Assembly: GCF_004564135.1 (NCBI RefSeq)
Contig: NZ_CP038255.1
Coordinates: 2,157,501 to 2,221,500, forward strand
Source of the DNA: Terasakiella sp. SH-1
Lineage (GTDB): Bacteria > Pseudomonadota > Alphaproteobacteria > Rhodospirillales > Terasakiellaceae
DNA length: 64,000 nucleotides
Reading direction: 5' to 3'
Shown here: positions 10,028-19,472 of the stretch, piece by piece
Position numbering within the stretch: position 1 is the first letter of the stretch
Layout: each line of letters starts with the position of its first letter
Notes under the pieces: generated by a model
The model's database searches: none
The model's input: the letters and a program-made list of their open reading frames with translations, nothing else
What the model was told of the DNA's origin: nothing
Position numbers and translations under genes: made by a program

Positions 10028-10995
10028 AGACCGTTCTCCTTGCGCCAAATATCCAGATTTTCTGTTACCACATCCAAGCACGCCATACGGGCGGCCACAC
10101 CCATTTCCACCTGTTCCTGAATGGCGGAACGTTCAAAATCATCAGCCACATCAGAATCAATTTCCACCCCACGGTTCATGGGACCGGGGTGCATGATCAG
10201 GGCATCATCTTTGGCCACGGACAGTTTGTCATAATCCAGACCATAGAAATGGAAATATTCGCGCTGTGACGGCAAATAGGCCCCTTCCATACGTTCTTGT
10301 TGCAGGCGCAACATCATGACCACATCCACATCCTTGAGCCCTTCACGCATATCATGAAAGACTTCTGCGCCCAGTACACTCATGGATTTGGGCAACAAGG
10401 TGCTTGGGGCAACAAGACGGACTTGCGCACCCATGGCATTGAGCAAATGAATGTTGGAACGAGCCACACGTGAATGCAGGATGTCCCCACAGATCGCCAC
10501 ACTCAAATTCGTAATATTACCTTTGCGACGGCGAATGGTCAGCGCATCAAGCAAGGCTTGTGTGGGATGTTCGTGCGTGCCGTCCCCGGCATTCAGCACC
10601 GCGCAATTCATTTTTTGCGACAAGAGTTTTACCGCACCGGAATCCCCATGACGCACAACCAGCACATCAGGATGCATGGCATTCAGCGTGACCGCCGTAT
10701 CAATCAGGGTTTCCCCCTTCTTAATTGAAGAGGTCGCCACGGACATATTAATCACATCGGCACCCAGACGTTTGGCTGCGCGTTCAAACGATGTACGGGT
10801 TCGTGTTGAATTTTCAAAAAAGAGATTGATGACTGTACGGCCTGCCAGTTTTTGCTCCACTTGGGTGCGCTGACGATTTGCCGCGGCGTAGGCTTCTGCC
10901 CGGTCCAGAATGTCGGTAATTTCGAAAGGGTATAACCCTTCGATGCCGAGAAGGTGCCGATGCGTAAAGCGTAATTCTCTGTCCTTGGTGCTCAT
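10024..10995 (-). CDS. pyrB: aspartate carbamoyltransferase catalytic subunit
   Basis: Joins carbamoyl phosphate and aspartate in the committed step of pyrimidine synthesis; 323 residues, normal length. The carbamoyl-phosphate loop [13 protein letters not shown] is intact, as are [11 protein letters not shown] and the C-terminal [11 protein letters not shown]. It is first in the operon pyrB-pyrC'-plsY-dprA and its stop overlaps the next start by four bases, which fits physical association of the two products. No regulatory subunit gene pyrI is nearby. Confidence 0.97.
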   Translation of the reverse strand: MSTKDRELRFTHRHLLGIEGLYPFEITDILDRAEAYAAANRQRTQVEQKLAGRTVINLFFENSTRTRTSFERAAKRLGADVINMSVATSSIKKGETLIDTAVTLNAMHPDVLVVRHGDSGAVKLLSQKMNCAVLNAGDGTHEHPTQALLDALTIRRRKGNITNLSVAICGDILHSRVARSNIHLLNAMGAQVRLVAPSTLLPKSMSVLGAEVFHDMREGLKDVDVVMMLRLQQERMEGAYLPSQREYFHFYGLDYDKLSVAKDDALIMHPGPMNRGVEIDSDVADDFERSAIQEQVEMGVAARMACLDVVTENLDIWRKENGL

Positions 10996-11066
10996 AAGCG
11001 CGGACTATATGCATAGGTGAATGCCCCATGCAAGGGTGACTTCAAACACCAGCTTTTCTGCGCCTC

Positions 11067-11996
11067 TCAAAGGGCCTCTAAAAACAGAAGAAGCAGAGGC
11101 AGGCTTACCATCGCACATAGAGTCGTCAAAGTGATGATCGCTGACATGACTTCGCCATTGCCCCCCATCTTGCGTGCAAGCACATAAGAAGATGACGCTA
11201 CAGGCAATCCGCAGAAGAAAATACATAAATCCCGCGTCAACCCTTCGACCCCAATCGCCACGCAACAGCCCCAACACACCAGTGGTAGAACCAACAGCTT
11301 GATCACATTGGCGGCAATGACCGTACGCCCAGCCTCACGAATGGTTTGGAAATGCAGCCCCGCACCGACACACAGCAAGCCCACAGGCAAGGCCGCACGG
11401 GCCAGAATTTCGACCAACGGACCAAAAACAGGAGGCAACGTAACATCCATGCCGTTCATGGATAAGCCGAGGATACAGGCCAAAATCAACGGATTGCGCA
11501 AAACCGACCTGACGAGAGAGCCAACTTGGGGCGGGCCGTCTGTGCGATGATCCCCATAGGTTTCCATCACAATGATACAAAGAACATTAACCAGCGGCAC
11601 CGCAAAGGCCACAGCGATGGCAATCAAGGTCAGACCCGGCTGCCCCCACAAGGCGGAAGCTGCGGCAATCCCCACATAAGTGTTAAAACGAATAGAACCT
11701 TGAAAAAGGGACGTAAAAGTCGGCCCATCAATGTTGAGTAAAGGGCGGGCTTTCACAGTAATCGCCCCGACCAACACCATGGAAGACACAATAGCAAAGG
11801 CCATCGGGCCGATATCCAGTTCTCCCATATCCGCCGTTGATGTTGTGCGCAACAACAAGGCAGGAAAGAAAACATAATAAGTGAGCATTTCCGCTGGGTC
11901 CCAGAACCCTTCGGCAATATGATCTTTTTTACGCAGCCAATAGCCGATCAGGATCAGCAAAAAGATCGGCCCCAATGCGTAAAAAATTTCAATCAT
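11067..11996 (-). CDS. AEC (auxin efflux carrier) family transporter
   Basis: Inner-membrane secondary transporter of 309 residues with about ten hydrophobic helices, beginning FYALGPIFLLILIGYWLRKK. The typical features are the polar break in the middle (RNPLILACILGLSMNG) and the repeat of five helices after it, ending LPVASSSYVLARKMGG. Family members carry organic acids such as malate or malonate; the substrate here cannot be read from sequence. It lies ten bases downstream of the O-methyltransferase gene, so the two are probably cotranscribed. Confidence 0.87.
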   Translation of the reverse strand: MIEIFYALGPIFLLILIGYWLRKKDHIAEGFWDPAEMLTYYVFFPALLLRTTSTADMGELDIGPMAFAIVSSMVLVGAITVKARPLLNIDGPTFTSLFQGSIRFNTYVGIAAASALWGQPGLTLIAIAVAFAVPLVNVLCIIVMETYGDHRTDGPPQVGSLVRSVLRNPLILACILGLSMNGMDVTLPPVFGPLVEILARAALPVGLLCVGAGLHFQTIREAGRTVIAANVIKLLVLPLVCWGCCVAIGVEGLTRDLCIFFCGLPVASSSYVLARKMGGNGEVMSAIITLTTLCAMVSLPLLLLFLEAL

Positions 11997-12005
11997 GCCC
12001 TCACC

Positions 12006-12671
12006 TTATCTTTTGCGTGCAATCGTCAGCCCATCCCCGACAGCCAACATGGTCATGTCCACACGATCATCATCAACAATATGTTTGTTAATCGCACGAA
12101 TGGCTTCAGTTTGATGGGTTGTGTCAGCCTCGTCAATAACCCGACCATACCACAGCACATTATCCACCACGACAATCCCACCGGGGCGTACCAGCTCCAG
12201 TGATTTTTCATAATAATTCATATAGCTGGCCTTATCGGCATCAATAAAGGCCATATCGAAACTGCCCGGCCCGTTTTCTTCCAGCACTTTTTCGATCCCT
12301 TCATTGGCATCACACAAACGCAGGTCAATCTTGTGATCCACCCCGGCTTCTTCCCAATAGGGGCGTCCCACGGGAGGGAAACGTTCATCACGTTCCAAAG
12401 CCACAATATACCCATCATCTGGCAAAGCTTGGGCCAAGGCCAATGTGGAATAACCTGCATAGACGCCAATTTCGATAATACGCTTTGTCCCTGTCAGACG
12501 CACCAGCATGTCCAATAGTCCGGCTTCTTCCGGACGGATCGCCAGCTGGGCATTCACCAGCGTTTTTTTGGAATGTTCACGCAGATGGCGAAGCGGTTCG
12601 CTTTCACGCGTGCCCACCTCTCGAATATATGTATCCAGCCCCTCTGTTAAGCGCAGGGATTGATCAGCCAT
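12006..12671 (-). CDS. class I SAM-dependent O-methyltransferase (CCoAOMT/COMT family)
   Basis: A 221-residue cytosolic methyltransferase. The S-adenosylmethionine loop is IIEIGVYAGYSTLALAQALP, the metal/catechol-binding segment is AFIDADKASYMNYYE, and VVVDNVLWYGRV follows, all typical of the metal-dependent catechol/caffeoyl-CoA type. The ATG at 12671 (MADQSLRL) overlaps the ruvX stop by eight bases and gives the usual N-terminus. The natural substrate is unknown. Confidence 0.88.
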   Translation of the reverse strand: MADQSLRLTEGLDTYIREVGTRESEPLRHLREHSKKTLVNAQLAIRPEEAGLLDMLVRLTGTKRIIEIGVYAGYSTLALAQALPDDGYIVALERDERFPPVGRPYWEEAGVDHKIDLRLCDANEGIEKVLEENGPGSFDMAFIDADKASYMNYYEKSLELVRPGGIVVVDNVLWYGRVIDEADTTHQTEAIRAINKHIVDDDRVDMTMLAVGDGLTIARKR

Positions 12672-13137
12672 ATTGATGCCCCAATGCGTCCAAAAGCCCT
12701 TGTAAAATATAAGCTGCCGCTGCACGATCGACAACTTCAGCGCGGCGTTTGCGCGTCAAATCAGCCTCCCCAATCAACACACGTTCCACCGCCACAGTCG
12801 AAAGGCGCTCATCCCACAGGAAAATCGGCAAATCAATTTCACGCGACAAGTTGGAGGCAAATGCTTTGGTCGCCTGGGCACGTTTGCCCTGTGTGCCATC
12901 CATTTCACGGGGCAGTCCCAAAACAATGGCATTGACTTCTTCTTTATCAATCAACTGCTTAAGCTTCACCACATCCTTGGAAAACTTACCTTTGGTCAAG
13001 GTTTCCAGCGGGCTTGCAATGGTGCGCATCACATCAGAAAGGGCCAGTCCAATCGTCTTGGTGCCCAAATCAATGCCCATCAGGCGATCATATTGCTTCA
13101 GGGTTTTGGCAAAATCTTCCAGTTCATGAATGACCAT
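12664..13137 (-). CDS. ruvX: Holliday junction resolvase-like protein RuvX/YqgF
   Basis: RNase H-fold nuclease of 157 residues, implicated in 16S rRNA 5'-end processing and possibly in resolving Holliday junctions. The first acidic residue is in LMGIDLGTKTIGLALSD, with VLGLPREMDGTQ, FLWDERLST and the C-terminal Asp in DRAAAAYILQGLLD. A GGAG eight bases before the ATG supports the start. The product is slightly extended at the N-terminus relative to E. coli. It heads the ruvX-methyltransferase-AEC group. Confidence 0.92.
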   Translation of the reverse strand: MVIHELEDFAKTLKQYDRLMGIDLGTKTIGLALSDVMRTIASPLETLTKGKFSKDVVKLKQLIDKEEVNAIVLGLPREMDGTQGKRAQATKAFASNLSREIDLPIFLWDERLSTVAVERVLIGEADLTRKRRAEVVDRAAAAYILQGLLDALGHQYG

Positions 13138-13269
13138 ATTATATGCTCCATTTTTCCTCAGGCTGGCTTATGACGTAAATGTTATCCAAAGTCGAGAACT
13201 GATCGCATTGTATCTCTATCCACATTACGTTATGATGCGCCTCAATTAACGATAACTCTTGGAGGTTTC

Positions 13270-14088
13270 GTGGTGAAGCGCCTATCGTTCATCACCGCCG
13301 CATTCAGCGCTGTTTTTCTATCCCTGTCGTCCATAAACGTACAGGCAGCATCCCTGTTTCAAGGCATCTCACTGGAAGGCCATACAGGCCCCTTTCTGGT
13401 GACAAAAAAACACGTAAATGTGCGCGCCACACCGGGAAATAAAGGCAAAAAACTCTCTAAACTCGCCAAACGTGATATCGTGACGGTACTGGGCCGTGCC
13501 AAGGGAACACAATGGTTAGCGGTCTCGCGTCAGGGTGATGAGCTTGGCTTTGTCTATGCACCTTCCTTAACCCCAATGATTGATGCGTCCTTTACCGCCC
13601 CATTATTTGGCACCATTGATTTAAGTGAAAACCAAAAACCTGTTTGTGATTTTAAAGTCACCCATGAAGGGCGTGATGTGGAAGAAGAAATTATTTTTGT
13701 ATCTTCTGACTATCTCGCCTCGTTTGACTGCAAACATAAGAGCGACACCTTCAAATTTGACGCCATGATGTTCATGTCAGAAGTACCCCATGATTTGGGG
13801 AATAAACCGATTTTCCAAATCACCCTGAACTTGACAGAAATTGCAACAGGTTATGAAGAATTCCTGTCGGCAACCTCCCTGTTTGATCTGATGAAACAAA
13901 AGGTCGTCATGGATGCGGTTTCACTCAAAGAGTTTAAAGAACAGGACTTGCGCCAGTCCAAAGACGCCCTAAATCCAAAAGAAGCAATTGAAGCAGCCTT
14001 AAACCTGCAACTGGACTCTTTCAATATGCGCGCCTGGCACACTATTGCTGGAAAAATTCCAACACCTGGTGAAAAAGAACCACAGTAA
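13270..14088 (+). CDS. exported SH3-domain protein, unknown function
   Basis: A 272-residue secreted protein. The N-terminal signal peptide ends near VQAAS, followed by a bacterial SH3 domain (HVNVRATPGNKGKKLSKLAKRD ... WLAVSRQ), usually a peptidoglycan or peptide-binding module. The C-terminal two thirds match nothing I recognise. Two GTG codons stand in tandem at 13270 and 13273; GGAGG at 13261-13265 is better spaced for the second. The next three genes also encode exported proteins, so this may be a periplasmic operon. Confidence 0.75.
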   Translation: MVKRLSFITAAFSAVFLSLSSINVQAASLFQGISLEGHTGPFLVTKKHVNVRATPGNKGKKLSKLAKRDIVTVLGRAKGTQWLAVSRQGDELGFVYAPSLTPMIDASFTAPLFGTIDLSENQKPVCDFKVTHEGRDVEEEIIFVSSDYLASFDCKHKSDTFKFDAMMFMSEVPHDLGNKPIFQITLNLTEIATGYEEFLSATSLFDLMKQKVVMDAVSLKEFKEQDLRQSKDALNPKEAIEAALNLQLDSFNMRAWHTIAGKIPTPGEKEPQ

Positions 14089-14141
14089 GGCTCTTTTTAA
14101 AACAGGGAAAACAACAAAAACGATAAATGACGAGCCTGATC

Positions 14142-15329
14142 ATGTCCCTGAAAAAACAACTCCTCACCGCCGTTGCCTTTAGCCTTTTCCTTGTCACACA
14201 CGCCCATGGCGAAGAAAGCGATACCTCCTGTATTCAACGCGCACAATGGATCTCCCCCCAAACAAAACAAGTTCTTGATCAACATGCCCTGATTAAACAG
14301 GCCGCACAGGAAAAGATCGTCTTGCTGGGGGAACAACACCCTGATGCCGTCCATCACCGCTGGCAGTTGCAGACCATCACCCAGCTTTATGCCCATAATT
14401 CCAACATCGTTATCGGATTTGAAATGTTCCCCCGTCGCATCCAGCCTGTTTTGGATGCCTGGGTACGCGGTGAATTAAGTGAAGAGGAATTTCTGGAACG
14501 TAGTGACTGGGATGAAGTCTGGAAACATGATGCTGACCTCTATATGCCGCTATTTCGTTTTGCCCGTATGAACCGCCTGCCCATTGTCGCCCTGAATGTG
14601 GATCGCACCTTGATTGGCGAAATTTCACAAAAAGGCTGGGACGGCGTTGAGGAAGAAAGGCGCGAAGGTGTACAGACCCCACGCCCGGCCAGCCCTGAAT
14701 ATCTCACGTCCTTAAAAGAAGTTTTCTCCTATCACACCCATGTTCATAGCGATGAAAAAAAGGATGATGAAAAATCAAAGGCCCGTTTCCAACGCTTTGT
14801 CGAGGCGCAACTCACCTGGGATGGGGCTATGGCGCAGGGTCTTGCCCATGTACAGCAACTGGGTGGCAACCCTTTGGTCATCGGTATTATGGGGAGTGGA
14901 CATCTTGCCAATCGCCACGGTGTCCCCCATCAACTGGATGGATTGGGGCTAAATTCAACGGTCTTGCTGCCCTGGACATTGGGATGGAATTGCAACGACC
15001 TCACGCCCACCTACGGCGATGCAATTTTTGGGCTGGAGGCAATGGAGGAAAAACCGGCCCAACACAAGCCTATGCTTGGGGTGCGCATTGACAAGACAGA
15101 AGATGACTCGGGTGTTTTAATCATCCAGATCGTTGAAGAAAGTGTGGCAGAAGATGCGGGACTGGGTGAGGGGGATATCATCCGCAAGGCTGCAGGTTTA
15201 ACAACCACAAGCCCGGCTGAACTGGTCCAGATCATACAGCGTCAAGCAGCGGGAACATGGCTTCCCCTTGAGGTTCAACGCGGTGACACCACCCTTGAAA
15301 TCATTGCTAAATTCCCAACAGCCCCCTGA
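14142..15329 (+). CDS. ChaN-family (DUF399) protein with C-terminal PDZ domain
   Basis: A 395-residue exported protein. After a signal peptide (MSLKKQLLTAVAFSLFLV), the ChaN-like domain shows VLLGEQHPDAVHH, VIGFEMFPRRIQPVLD and IGIMGSGHLA. Campylobacter ChaN binds paired haems and is linked to iron uptake. A PDZ domain follows (MLGVRIDKTEDDSGVLI ... AGLGEGDIIRKAAG), suggesting peptide recognition. The start at 14142 suits the signal peptide; an ATG at 14127 is also possible and neither has a clear ribosome site. Its stop is six bases before the next gene. Confidence 0.82.
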   Translation: MSLKKQLLTAVAFSLFLVTHAHGEESDTSCIQRAQWISPQTKQVLDQHALIKQAAQEKIVLLGEQHPDAVHHRWQLQTITQLYAHNSNIVIGFEMFPRRIQPVLDAWVRGELSEEEFLERSDWDEVWKHDADLYMPLFRFARMNRLPIVALNVDRTLIGEISQKGWDGVEEERREGVQTPRPASPEYLTSLKEVFSYHTHVHSDEKKDDEKSKARFQRFVEAQLTWDGAMAQGLAHVQQLGGNPLVIGIMGSGHLANRHGVPHQLDGLGLNSTVLLPWTLGWNCNDLTPTYGDAIFGLEAMEEKPAQHKPMLGVRIDKTEDDSGVLIIQIVEESVAEDAGLGEGDIIRKAAGLTTTSPAELVQIIQRQAAGTWLPLEVQRGDTTLEIIAKFPTAP

Positions 15330-15334
15330 TCTAT

Positions 15335-17167
15335 ATGAAATATCTGCACTTCCTTTTCGCTCTTATCCTGCTGGCCCTGCCCAAAGGGGCTGACGCGCTC
15401 GTTCATCTTGAACTTGAGGTGCGTATTGATATGGAAAAACGCAAACTGAATATTTCAGGAACGGCCAGTAAACCTGTTACGCTTCCCCTTAAAAATAAAA
15501 CAGCTACAGAATTTTCCTACATCTGGCCCCTGCCTCCAGCCCATAGCCCGCACGACTGGCAAGGAGGGCCTTATGCCTCAAATCAGGCCCTTTACCTCCC
15601 CCATGGCTGGCATCCCCAAACAAATGAATTGATGACGTTTGATGTCACGCTGACATCACCACTCGTAAGCGTTATGCCCGGTCACATTCACGAAGAAAGC
15701 CAGACCGACACAACCTATCAGGCCCGTTTTGTGATGGACAAGCCGACAGAAGGTATTCCCCTGTTTGCCGGTCCCTATCACATTTCACAAATGAGCTATC
15801 AAAAGACAAAGCTGCGCAGCTATTTCTTTAAAGGAATGGAGCATTTGGCCAAAGGCTATCTGGAACGTACAGCCAAATATCTTAGCCGTTTTGAACAACA
15901 AATTGGCCCCTACCCCTTTGGCGGGTTTCATATCATTGCCGCCCCCATCCCTGCCGGATTTGGTTTTGCGGGACTGACCTATGTCGGGGCACGGGTCTTG
16001 CAGCTTCCCTTTATCAAGGAAACCTCCCTTGGGCATGAAATTTTGCATAATTACTGGGGGAACGGTGTCTTTCCCGATTATACCACGGGTAATTGGGCCG
16101 AAGGGTTAACCACCTATATGGCCGATTATATGACCGCTGAAAGGACCTCAACAGAAAAAGCTAAAGACATGCGGCTTTCCTGGTTGCGAGATTATAATGC
16201 CTTACCTGCGGACCAAGACTATCCTGTTATCGACTTTAAGGCCAAACACGGGCAGGCTTCTCAGGTGATCGGCTATCACAAGGTTGCCTTTATCTTTCAC
16301 ATGTTACGCCAGAAAATTGGAGAAGATGCTTTTTTTCAGGGCCTGCGAAGCTTCTGGTCACAGTATAAATTTAGCACGGCCAGCTGGCTGGATTTAAAAC
16401 AGCATTTTACACAGGCAAGCGGGCAAGACCTCTCAGATTTTTTCGCCCAATGGACCACACGCACAGGGGCACCGGAATTTCAAAATATCTCGGCACGTAC
16501 CCAACGTGAAAAAGGCATGGGATGGACGATCAAGACACGCCTGATGCAAGGCAACCCCTTCTATGAAACCCACCTGCCTGTTGCGGTGGGCACAGGAAAT
16601 GGGGTTCTGGACAAGACCCTTCATGTAAAAGGACGCTTGACCCAGACAAATCTCCATATGGAGGAACGCCCCTTTGCCCTCAGCCTTGATCCCGACTTCA
16701 ATATTTTCAGAAAGCTGGGAACAAACGAAGCTCCCCCGATTTTGCGTGATGTCATGTTGGCCGATCAGGTTGATTTAATTGCTATTGGTTCAGCCCCTTT
16801 TAAAAACACTGCCTTGAAACTTGCCAAACGGTTGGTTGATCAAAATGTATCACTCAGCCCAAGCGTCACCAACAAAGCCTTTATCCTAATAGCCACCCAT
16901 GATGATATTGCTCAGCAGCTTACAAAATATGGCCTGACCCACGCCACCTTCCCAACCCATGAGAACACAACGGCCCTGATCTGGGCTGATAAAGTCACAG
17001 GCAACACGCCTTTCATGGTCATTTCCTTAACAGATGAACAGGCACTTGAAAGCCTCTTGCGTCCCCTGCCCCATTATGGCAAGCGTCATAAATTGATGTT
17101 TAACGGGGCAAAGGCCACCTTTAAATCCAACGGTCAAGCCCGTCCAATTTCCGTTCCTGTCCATTGA
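15335..17167 (+). CDS. M1-like gluzincin metallopeptidase, exported
   Basis: A 610-residue protein with a signal peptide (FLFALILLALPKGADA). The zinc site HEILHNYWGN is followed by NWAEGLTTYMADY, which supplies the third ligand with one residue fewer than the standard HEXXH-X18-E spacing. The GAMEN exopeptidase motif of classical M1 aminopeptidases is absent; the equivalent strand reads GFGFAGLTYVG. It is therefore a divergent periplasmic gluzincin, perhaps not an aminopeptidase. It follows the ChaN-PDZ gene by five bases. Confidence 0.78.
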   Translation: MKYLHFLFALILLALPKGADALVHLELEVRIDMEKRKLNISGTASKPVTLPLKNKTATEFSYIWPLPPAHSPHDWQGGPYASNQALYLPHGWHPQTNELMTFDVTLTSPLVSVMPGHIHEESQTDTTYQARFVMDKPTEGIPLFAGPYHISQMSYQKTKLRSYFFKGMEHLAKGYLERTAKYLSRFEQQIGPYPFGGFHIIAAPIPAGFGFAGLTYVGARVLQLPFIKETSLGHEILHNYWGNGVFPDYTTGNWAEGLTTYMADYMTAERTSTEKAKDMRLSWLRDYNALPADQDYPVIDFKAKHGQASQVIGYHKVAFIFHMLRQKIGEDAFFQGLRSFWSQYKFSTASWLDLKQHFTQASGQDLSDFFAQWTTRTGAPEFQNISARTQREKGMGWTIKTRLMQGNPFYETHLPVAVGTGNGVLDKTLHVKGRLTQTNLHMEERPFALSLDPDFNIFRKLGTNEAPPILRDVMLADQVDLIAIGSAPFKNTALKLAKRLVDQNVSLSPSVTNKAFILIATHDDIAQQLTKYGLTHATFPTHENTTALIWADKVTGNTPFMVISLTDEQALESLLRPLPHYGKRHKLMFNGAKATFKSNGQARPISVPVH

Positions 17168-17236
17168 CAAGCTGACTTAATCCTTGCACAAATAGCAGCC
17201 ATAAGAGGTGGCCTTCTTATAAATGGAGTTTTTGAC

Positions 17237-17704
17237 ATGATGAAACAGATTGCATTGGCGAGTGCTGTTTTAATGGGTTTAAGCACACCGTCCTTTGCGG
17301 GCGATATCAGTGTTGAGGGCGTGTGGGCACGTGCTTCTGCCGGTATGGCACGCGCAGGTGCGGCCTTTATGACCATTAAAAATACCGGCACAGCCGATAA
17401 ACTTGTTTCTGCAAAAGCTGATGTTTCAAAAACCGTTGAACTACACACACATCTTCACGAAGATGGCATCATGAAAATGCGTCAGGTGAAAAATATTGCC
17501 GTTAATAAAGGCATGACCATGCTGAAACCCGGCGGCCTGCACGTGATGTTCATGGGGCTGAACGAACCTTTAAAAGAAGGTTCAATATTCCCCCTGACGC
17601 TGGTCTTTGAAAAGGCCGGTGAAATGAATGTGACTGTCATGGTGAAAAAAGTTGGTGCCATGGGCATGGGCGACGCTCACAGCCACGGTAAAATGAAACA
17701 TTAA
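17237..17704 (+). CDS. PCu(A)C-type periplasmic copper chaperone
   Basis: A 155-residue exported protein that delivers Cu(I) to the CuA centre of cytochrome c oxidase. The signal peptide ends at SFAG. The copper-binding Met/His set is present: HTHLHEDGIMKMRQV followed about twenty residues later by LHVMFMG, close to the family H-X10-M-X21-H-X-M. A Met/His tail (MGMGDAHSHGKMKH) may add a second copper site. Two ATG codons are in tandem at the start. A bidirectional terminator follows. Confidence 0.9.
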   Translation: MMKQIALASAVLMGLSTPSFAGDISVEGVWARASAGMARAGAAFMTIKNTGTADKLVSAKADVSKTVELHTHLHEDGIMKMRQVKNIAVNKGMTMLKPGGLHVMFMGLNEPLKEGSIFPLTLVFEKAGEMNVTVMVKKVGAMGMGDAHSHGKMKH

Positions 17705-17710
17705 GAAATC

Positions 17711-17746
17711 AAAACGCCATCTCCTCTTAAATCGGGGATGGCGTTT
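17711..17746. terminator. bidirectional intrinsic terminator between PCuAC gene and gmk
   Basis: AAAACGCCATC and GATGGCGTTTT form an 11-bp stem around a short loop, with A-runs and T-runs on both sides. It lies between two convergent genes and can end transcripts from either. Confidence 0.85.
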
Positions 17747-17752
17747 TATTTT

Positions 17753-18388
17753 CTACATATTTTCTACAAAGTCAGCCAATCCGGTGCGCCGTACACGTTT
17801 CAAGCGTTCGGCCTGCAGGATCGCCTTGACCTGCTTGGTGGCTTTTTCCAAATCATCATTAACCACCACATAATCGGCATCGACCCAATGGCTGGATTCA
17901 CTTTCAGCTTCCAACATCCGTTTGGCGATGGTTTCTTCACTATCCTGACCGCGGGCACGCAGGCGATCTTCCAAAGATTGCTTGGTTGGTGGTAAAATAC
18001 AAATCCATACCAAATCATCCGGGGCATTATTTTGCAGCTGTTCAGCCCCCTGCCAATCAATATCAAAGAACACATCCTTGCCCCCATTCAAGGCGGCTTC
18101 AACAGGTTCTTTCGGTGTGCCGTAAAAACGTCCAAAGACTTCTGCCCATTCAAGAAAGGCATGCTGATCCACCTTGCCCTTAAAGTCTTCAACACTCATG
18201 AAGTAATAATGTACCCCTTCTTCTTCTCCGGGGCGTGCCTCACGCGTTGTGGCAGAAACGGAAACCTCAATCGTCGGGTCCTCTTCCATAATCGCGCGGG
18301 TAATCGTACTTTTGCCGCAGCCACTAGGCGCTGTTAAAACCAGCAACAAACCACGACGTGCAACTTTATCATCTATGTTAGTCATCAT
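17753..18388 (-). CDS. gmk: guanylate kinase
   Basis: Phosphorylates GMP to GDP with ATP; 211 residues. The P-loop is LTAPSGCGKST, the GMP-binding region contains SVSATTREARPGEEEGVHYYF and EWAEVFGRFYGTP, and FFDIDWQGAEQL and the lid RLRARGQDSEE follow. Two ATG codons are adjacent at the start. It follows yicC at a short distance, the usual alphaproteobacterial pair, although mltG, normally the third member, is displaced by the islet at 19366-22190. Confidence 0.96.
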   Translation of the reverse strand: MMTNIDDKVARRGLLLVLTAPSGCGKSTITRAIMEEDPTIEVSVSATTREARPGEEEGVHYYFMSVEDFKGKVDQHAFLEWAEVFGRFYGTPKEPVEAALNGGKDVFFDIDWQGAEQLQNNAPDDLVWICILPPTKQSLEDRLRARGQDSEETIAKRMLEAESESSHWVDADYVVVNDDLEKATKQVKAILQAERLKRVRRTGLADFVENM

Positions 18389-18429
18389 ATTTCACTTATA
18401 TGTTAATAATCATATTATATATGCTTTGA

Positions 18430-19320
18430 TTACTCTATATTCTGTACCTGTTCACGAAACTGCTCAATCACCGCTTTTAGGTTCAGGCCAATGCGGGTTA
18501 AGTCCACATCCTGTGACTTTGAACACAGCGTATTGGCTTCCCGGTTAAATTCCTGACACAGAAAATCAAGCTTGCGTCCACAAGGGCTCCCCGCCTTCAA
18601 CAAATCCCGCGCCCCTTCAATATGGGCTTTCAGGCGGTCCAATTCTTCACGGATATCAGCCTTGGTCATAATAATCGCCGCTTCCTGTGAAATGCGTTCA
18701 TGGTCCAGTTCTGGCAAATCAGCCATTACCGCTTTAAGCTGACGCAGCAGACGTTCCTTAATGGCTTCTGGCTGCACGGCGGCGCAGGCTTCGGCCTTTT
18801 GACACAGGTCCTGAATCTCATCAACATGGCCTTTCAGGACCGCTTCCATGCGTTGGCCTTCAGCCGAACGGTTTGATGCCATATCTGTTAACGCCTCTTG
18901 CAGGCTCGCCAGCATCTGAGCATGTGCATTCTCTTTTTCTTCTTCGCTTTCGGCTTCTTCCACAGGTTCAATAACACCACGCAAGCCCATCAAGCCATCC
19001 ACGCTGGGAGCATTGGCACCGGGTACATCGGCTTCAACGGTTTTCATCACCTCAATCAATTGCTTTAACAGGTCATGGTTGACCCGATAGCCAGCCTGTT
19101 CCTGATTATGGCTGACATTCAACGACAGGGAAATATTACCCCGCTTAAACATTTTGGAAATGGCATTGCGTGCAGGCAGATCAAGCGCATCAAACCCCGA
19201 AGGGATGCGCACCCGCATATCCAGCCCCTTGCCATTTACGCTGCGAATTTCCCAGGTCCAGTTATAATTGCCTGCACTGGCACTGGAACGGGCAAATCCC
19301 GTCATTGAACTGATGCTCAC
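18430..19320 (-). CDS. yicC: YicC family endoribonuclease
   Basis: A 296-residue YicC/YloC protein, a family shown to have endoribonuclease activity. The N-terminal domain begins SSMTGFARSSASAG and contains EIRSVNGKGLDMRVRIPSG. The C-terminal DUF1732 domain ends with GRKLDFLCQEFNREANTLCSKSQD, a highly conserved signature. It precedes gmk on the same strand. Confidence 0.93.
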   Translation of the reverse strand: MSISSMTGFARSSASAGNYNWTWEIRSVNGKGLDMRVRIPSGFDALDLPARNAISKMFKRGNISLSLNVSHNQEQAGYRVNHDLLKQLIEVMKTVEADVPGANAPSVDGLMGLRGVIEPVEEAESEEEKENAHAQMLASLQEALTDMASNRSAEGQRMEAVLKGHVDEIQDLCQKAEACAAVQPEAIKERLLRQLKAVMADLPELDHERISQEAAIIMTKADIREELDRLKAHIEGARDLLKAGSPCGRKLDFLCQEFNREANTLCSKSQDVDLTRIGLNLKAVIEQFREQVQNIE

Positions 19321-19365
19321 GCTGTCATCTCCTTTGGTTTTATCGCTAAATCAATTGATCCAGCG

Positions 19366-19433
19366 ATAACTCTTTGATTTTACGCAAATACGTCGCCGTA
19401 ATTTTTAATCAAAATCACTCGGGATTTGCTATA
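19366..19433 (+). repeat. 68-bp intergenic repeat, copy 1
   Basis: This stretch before the SDR gene matches 55861-55928 over its full 68 bases with five or so substitutions and no gaps. It runs from ATAACTCTTTG through TTTTACGCAAATACGTCG to ACTCGGGATTTGCTATA. It contains an imperfect inverted repeat (GTAATTT ... AAATCAC). It is distinct from the REP-like palindromes. Confidence 0.85.
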
Positions 19434-19472
19434 TTTGACACCTCTTATACCTTTCTTGCTATGGTGCTGTCC

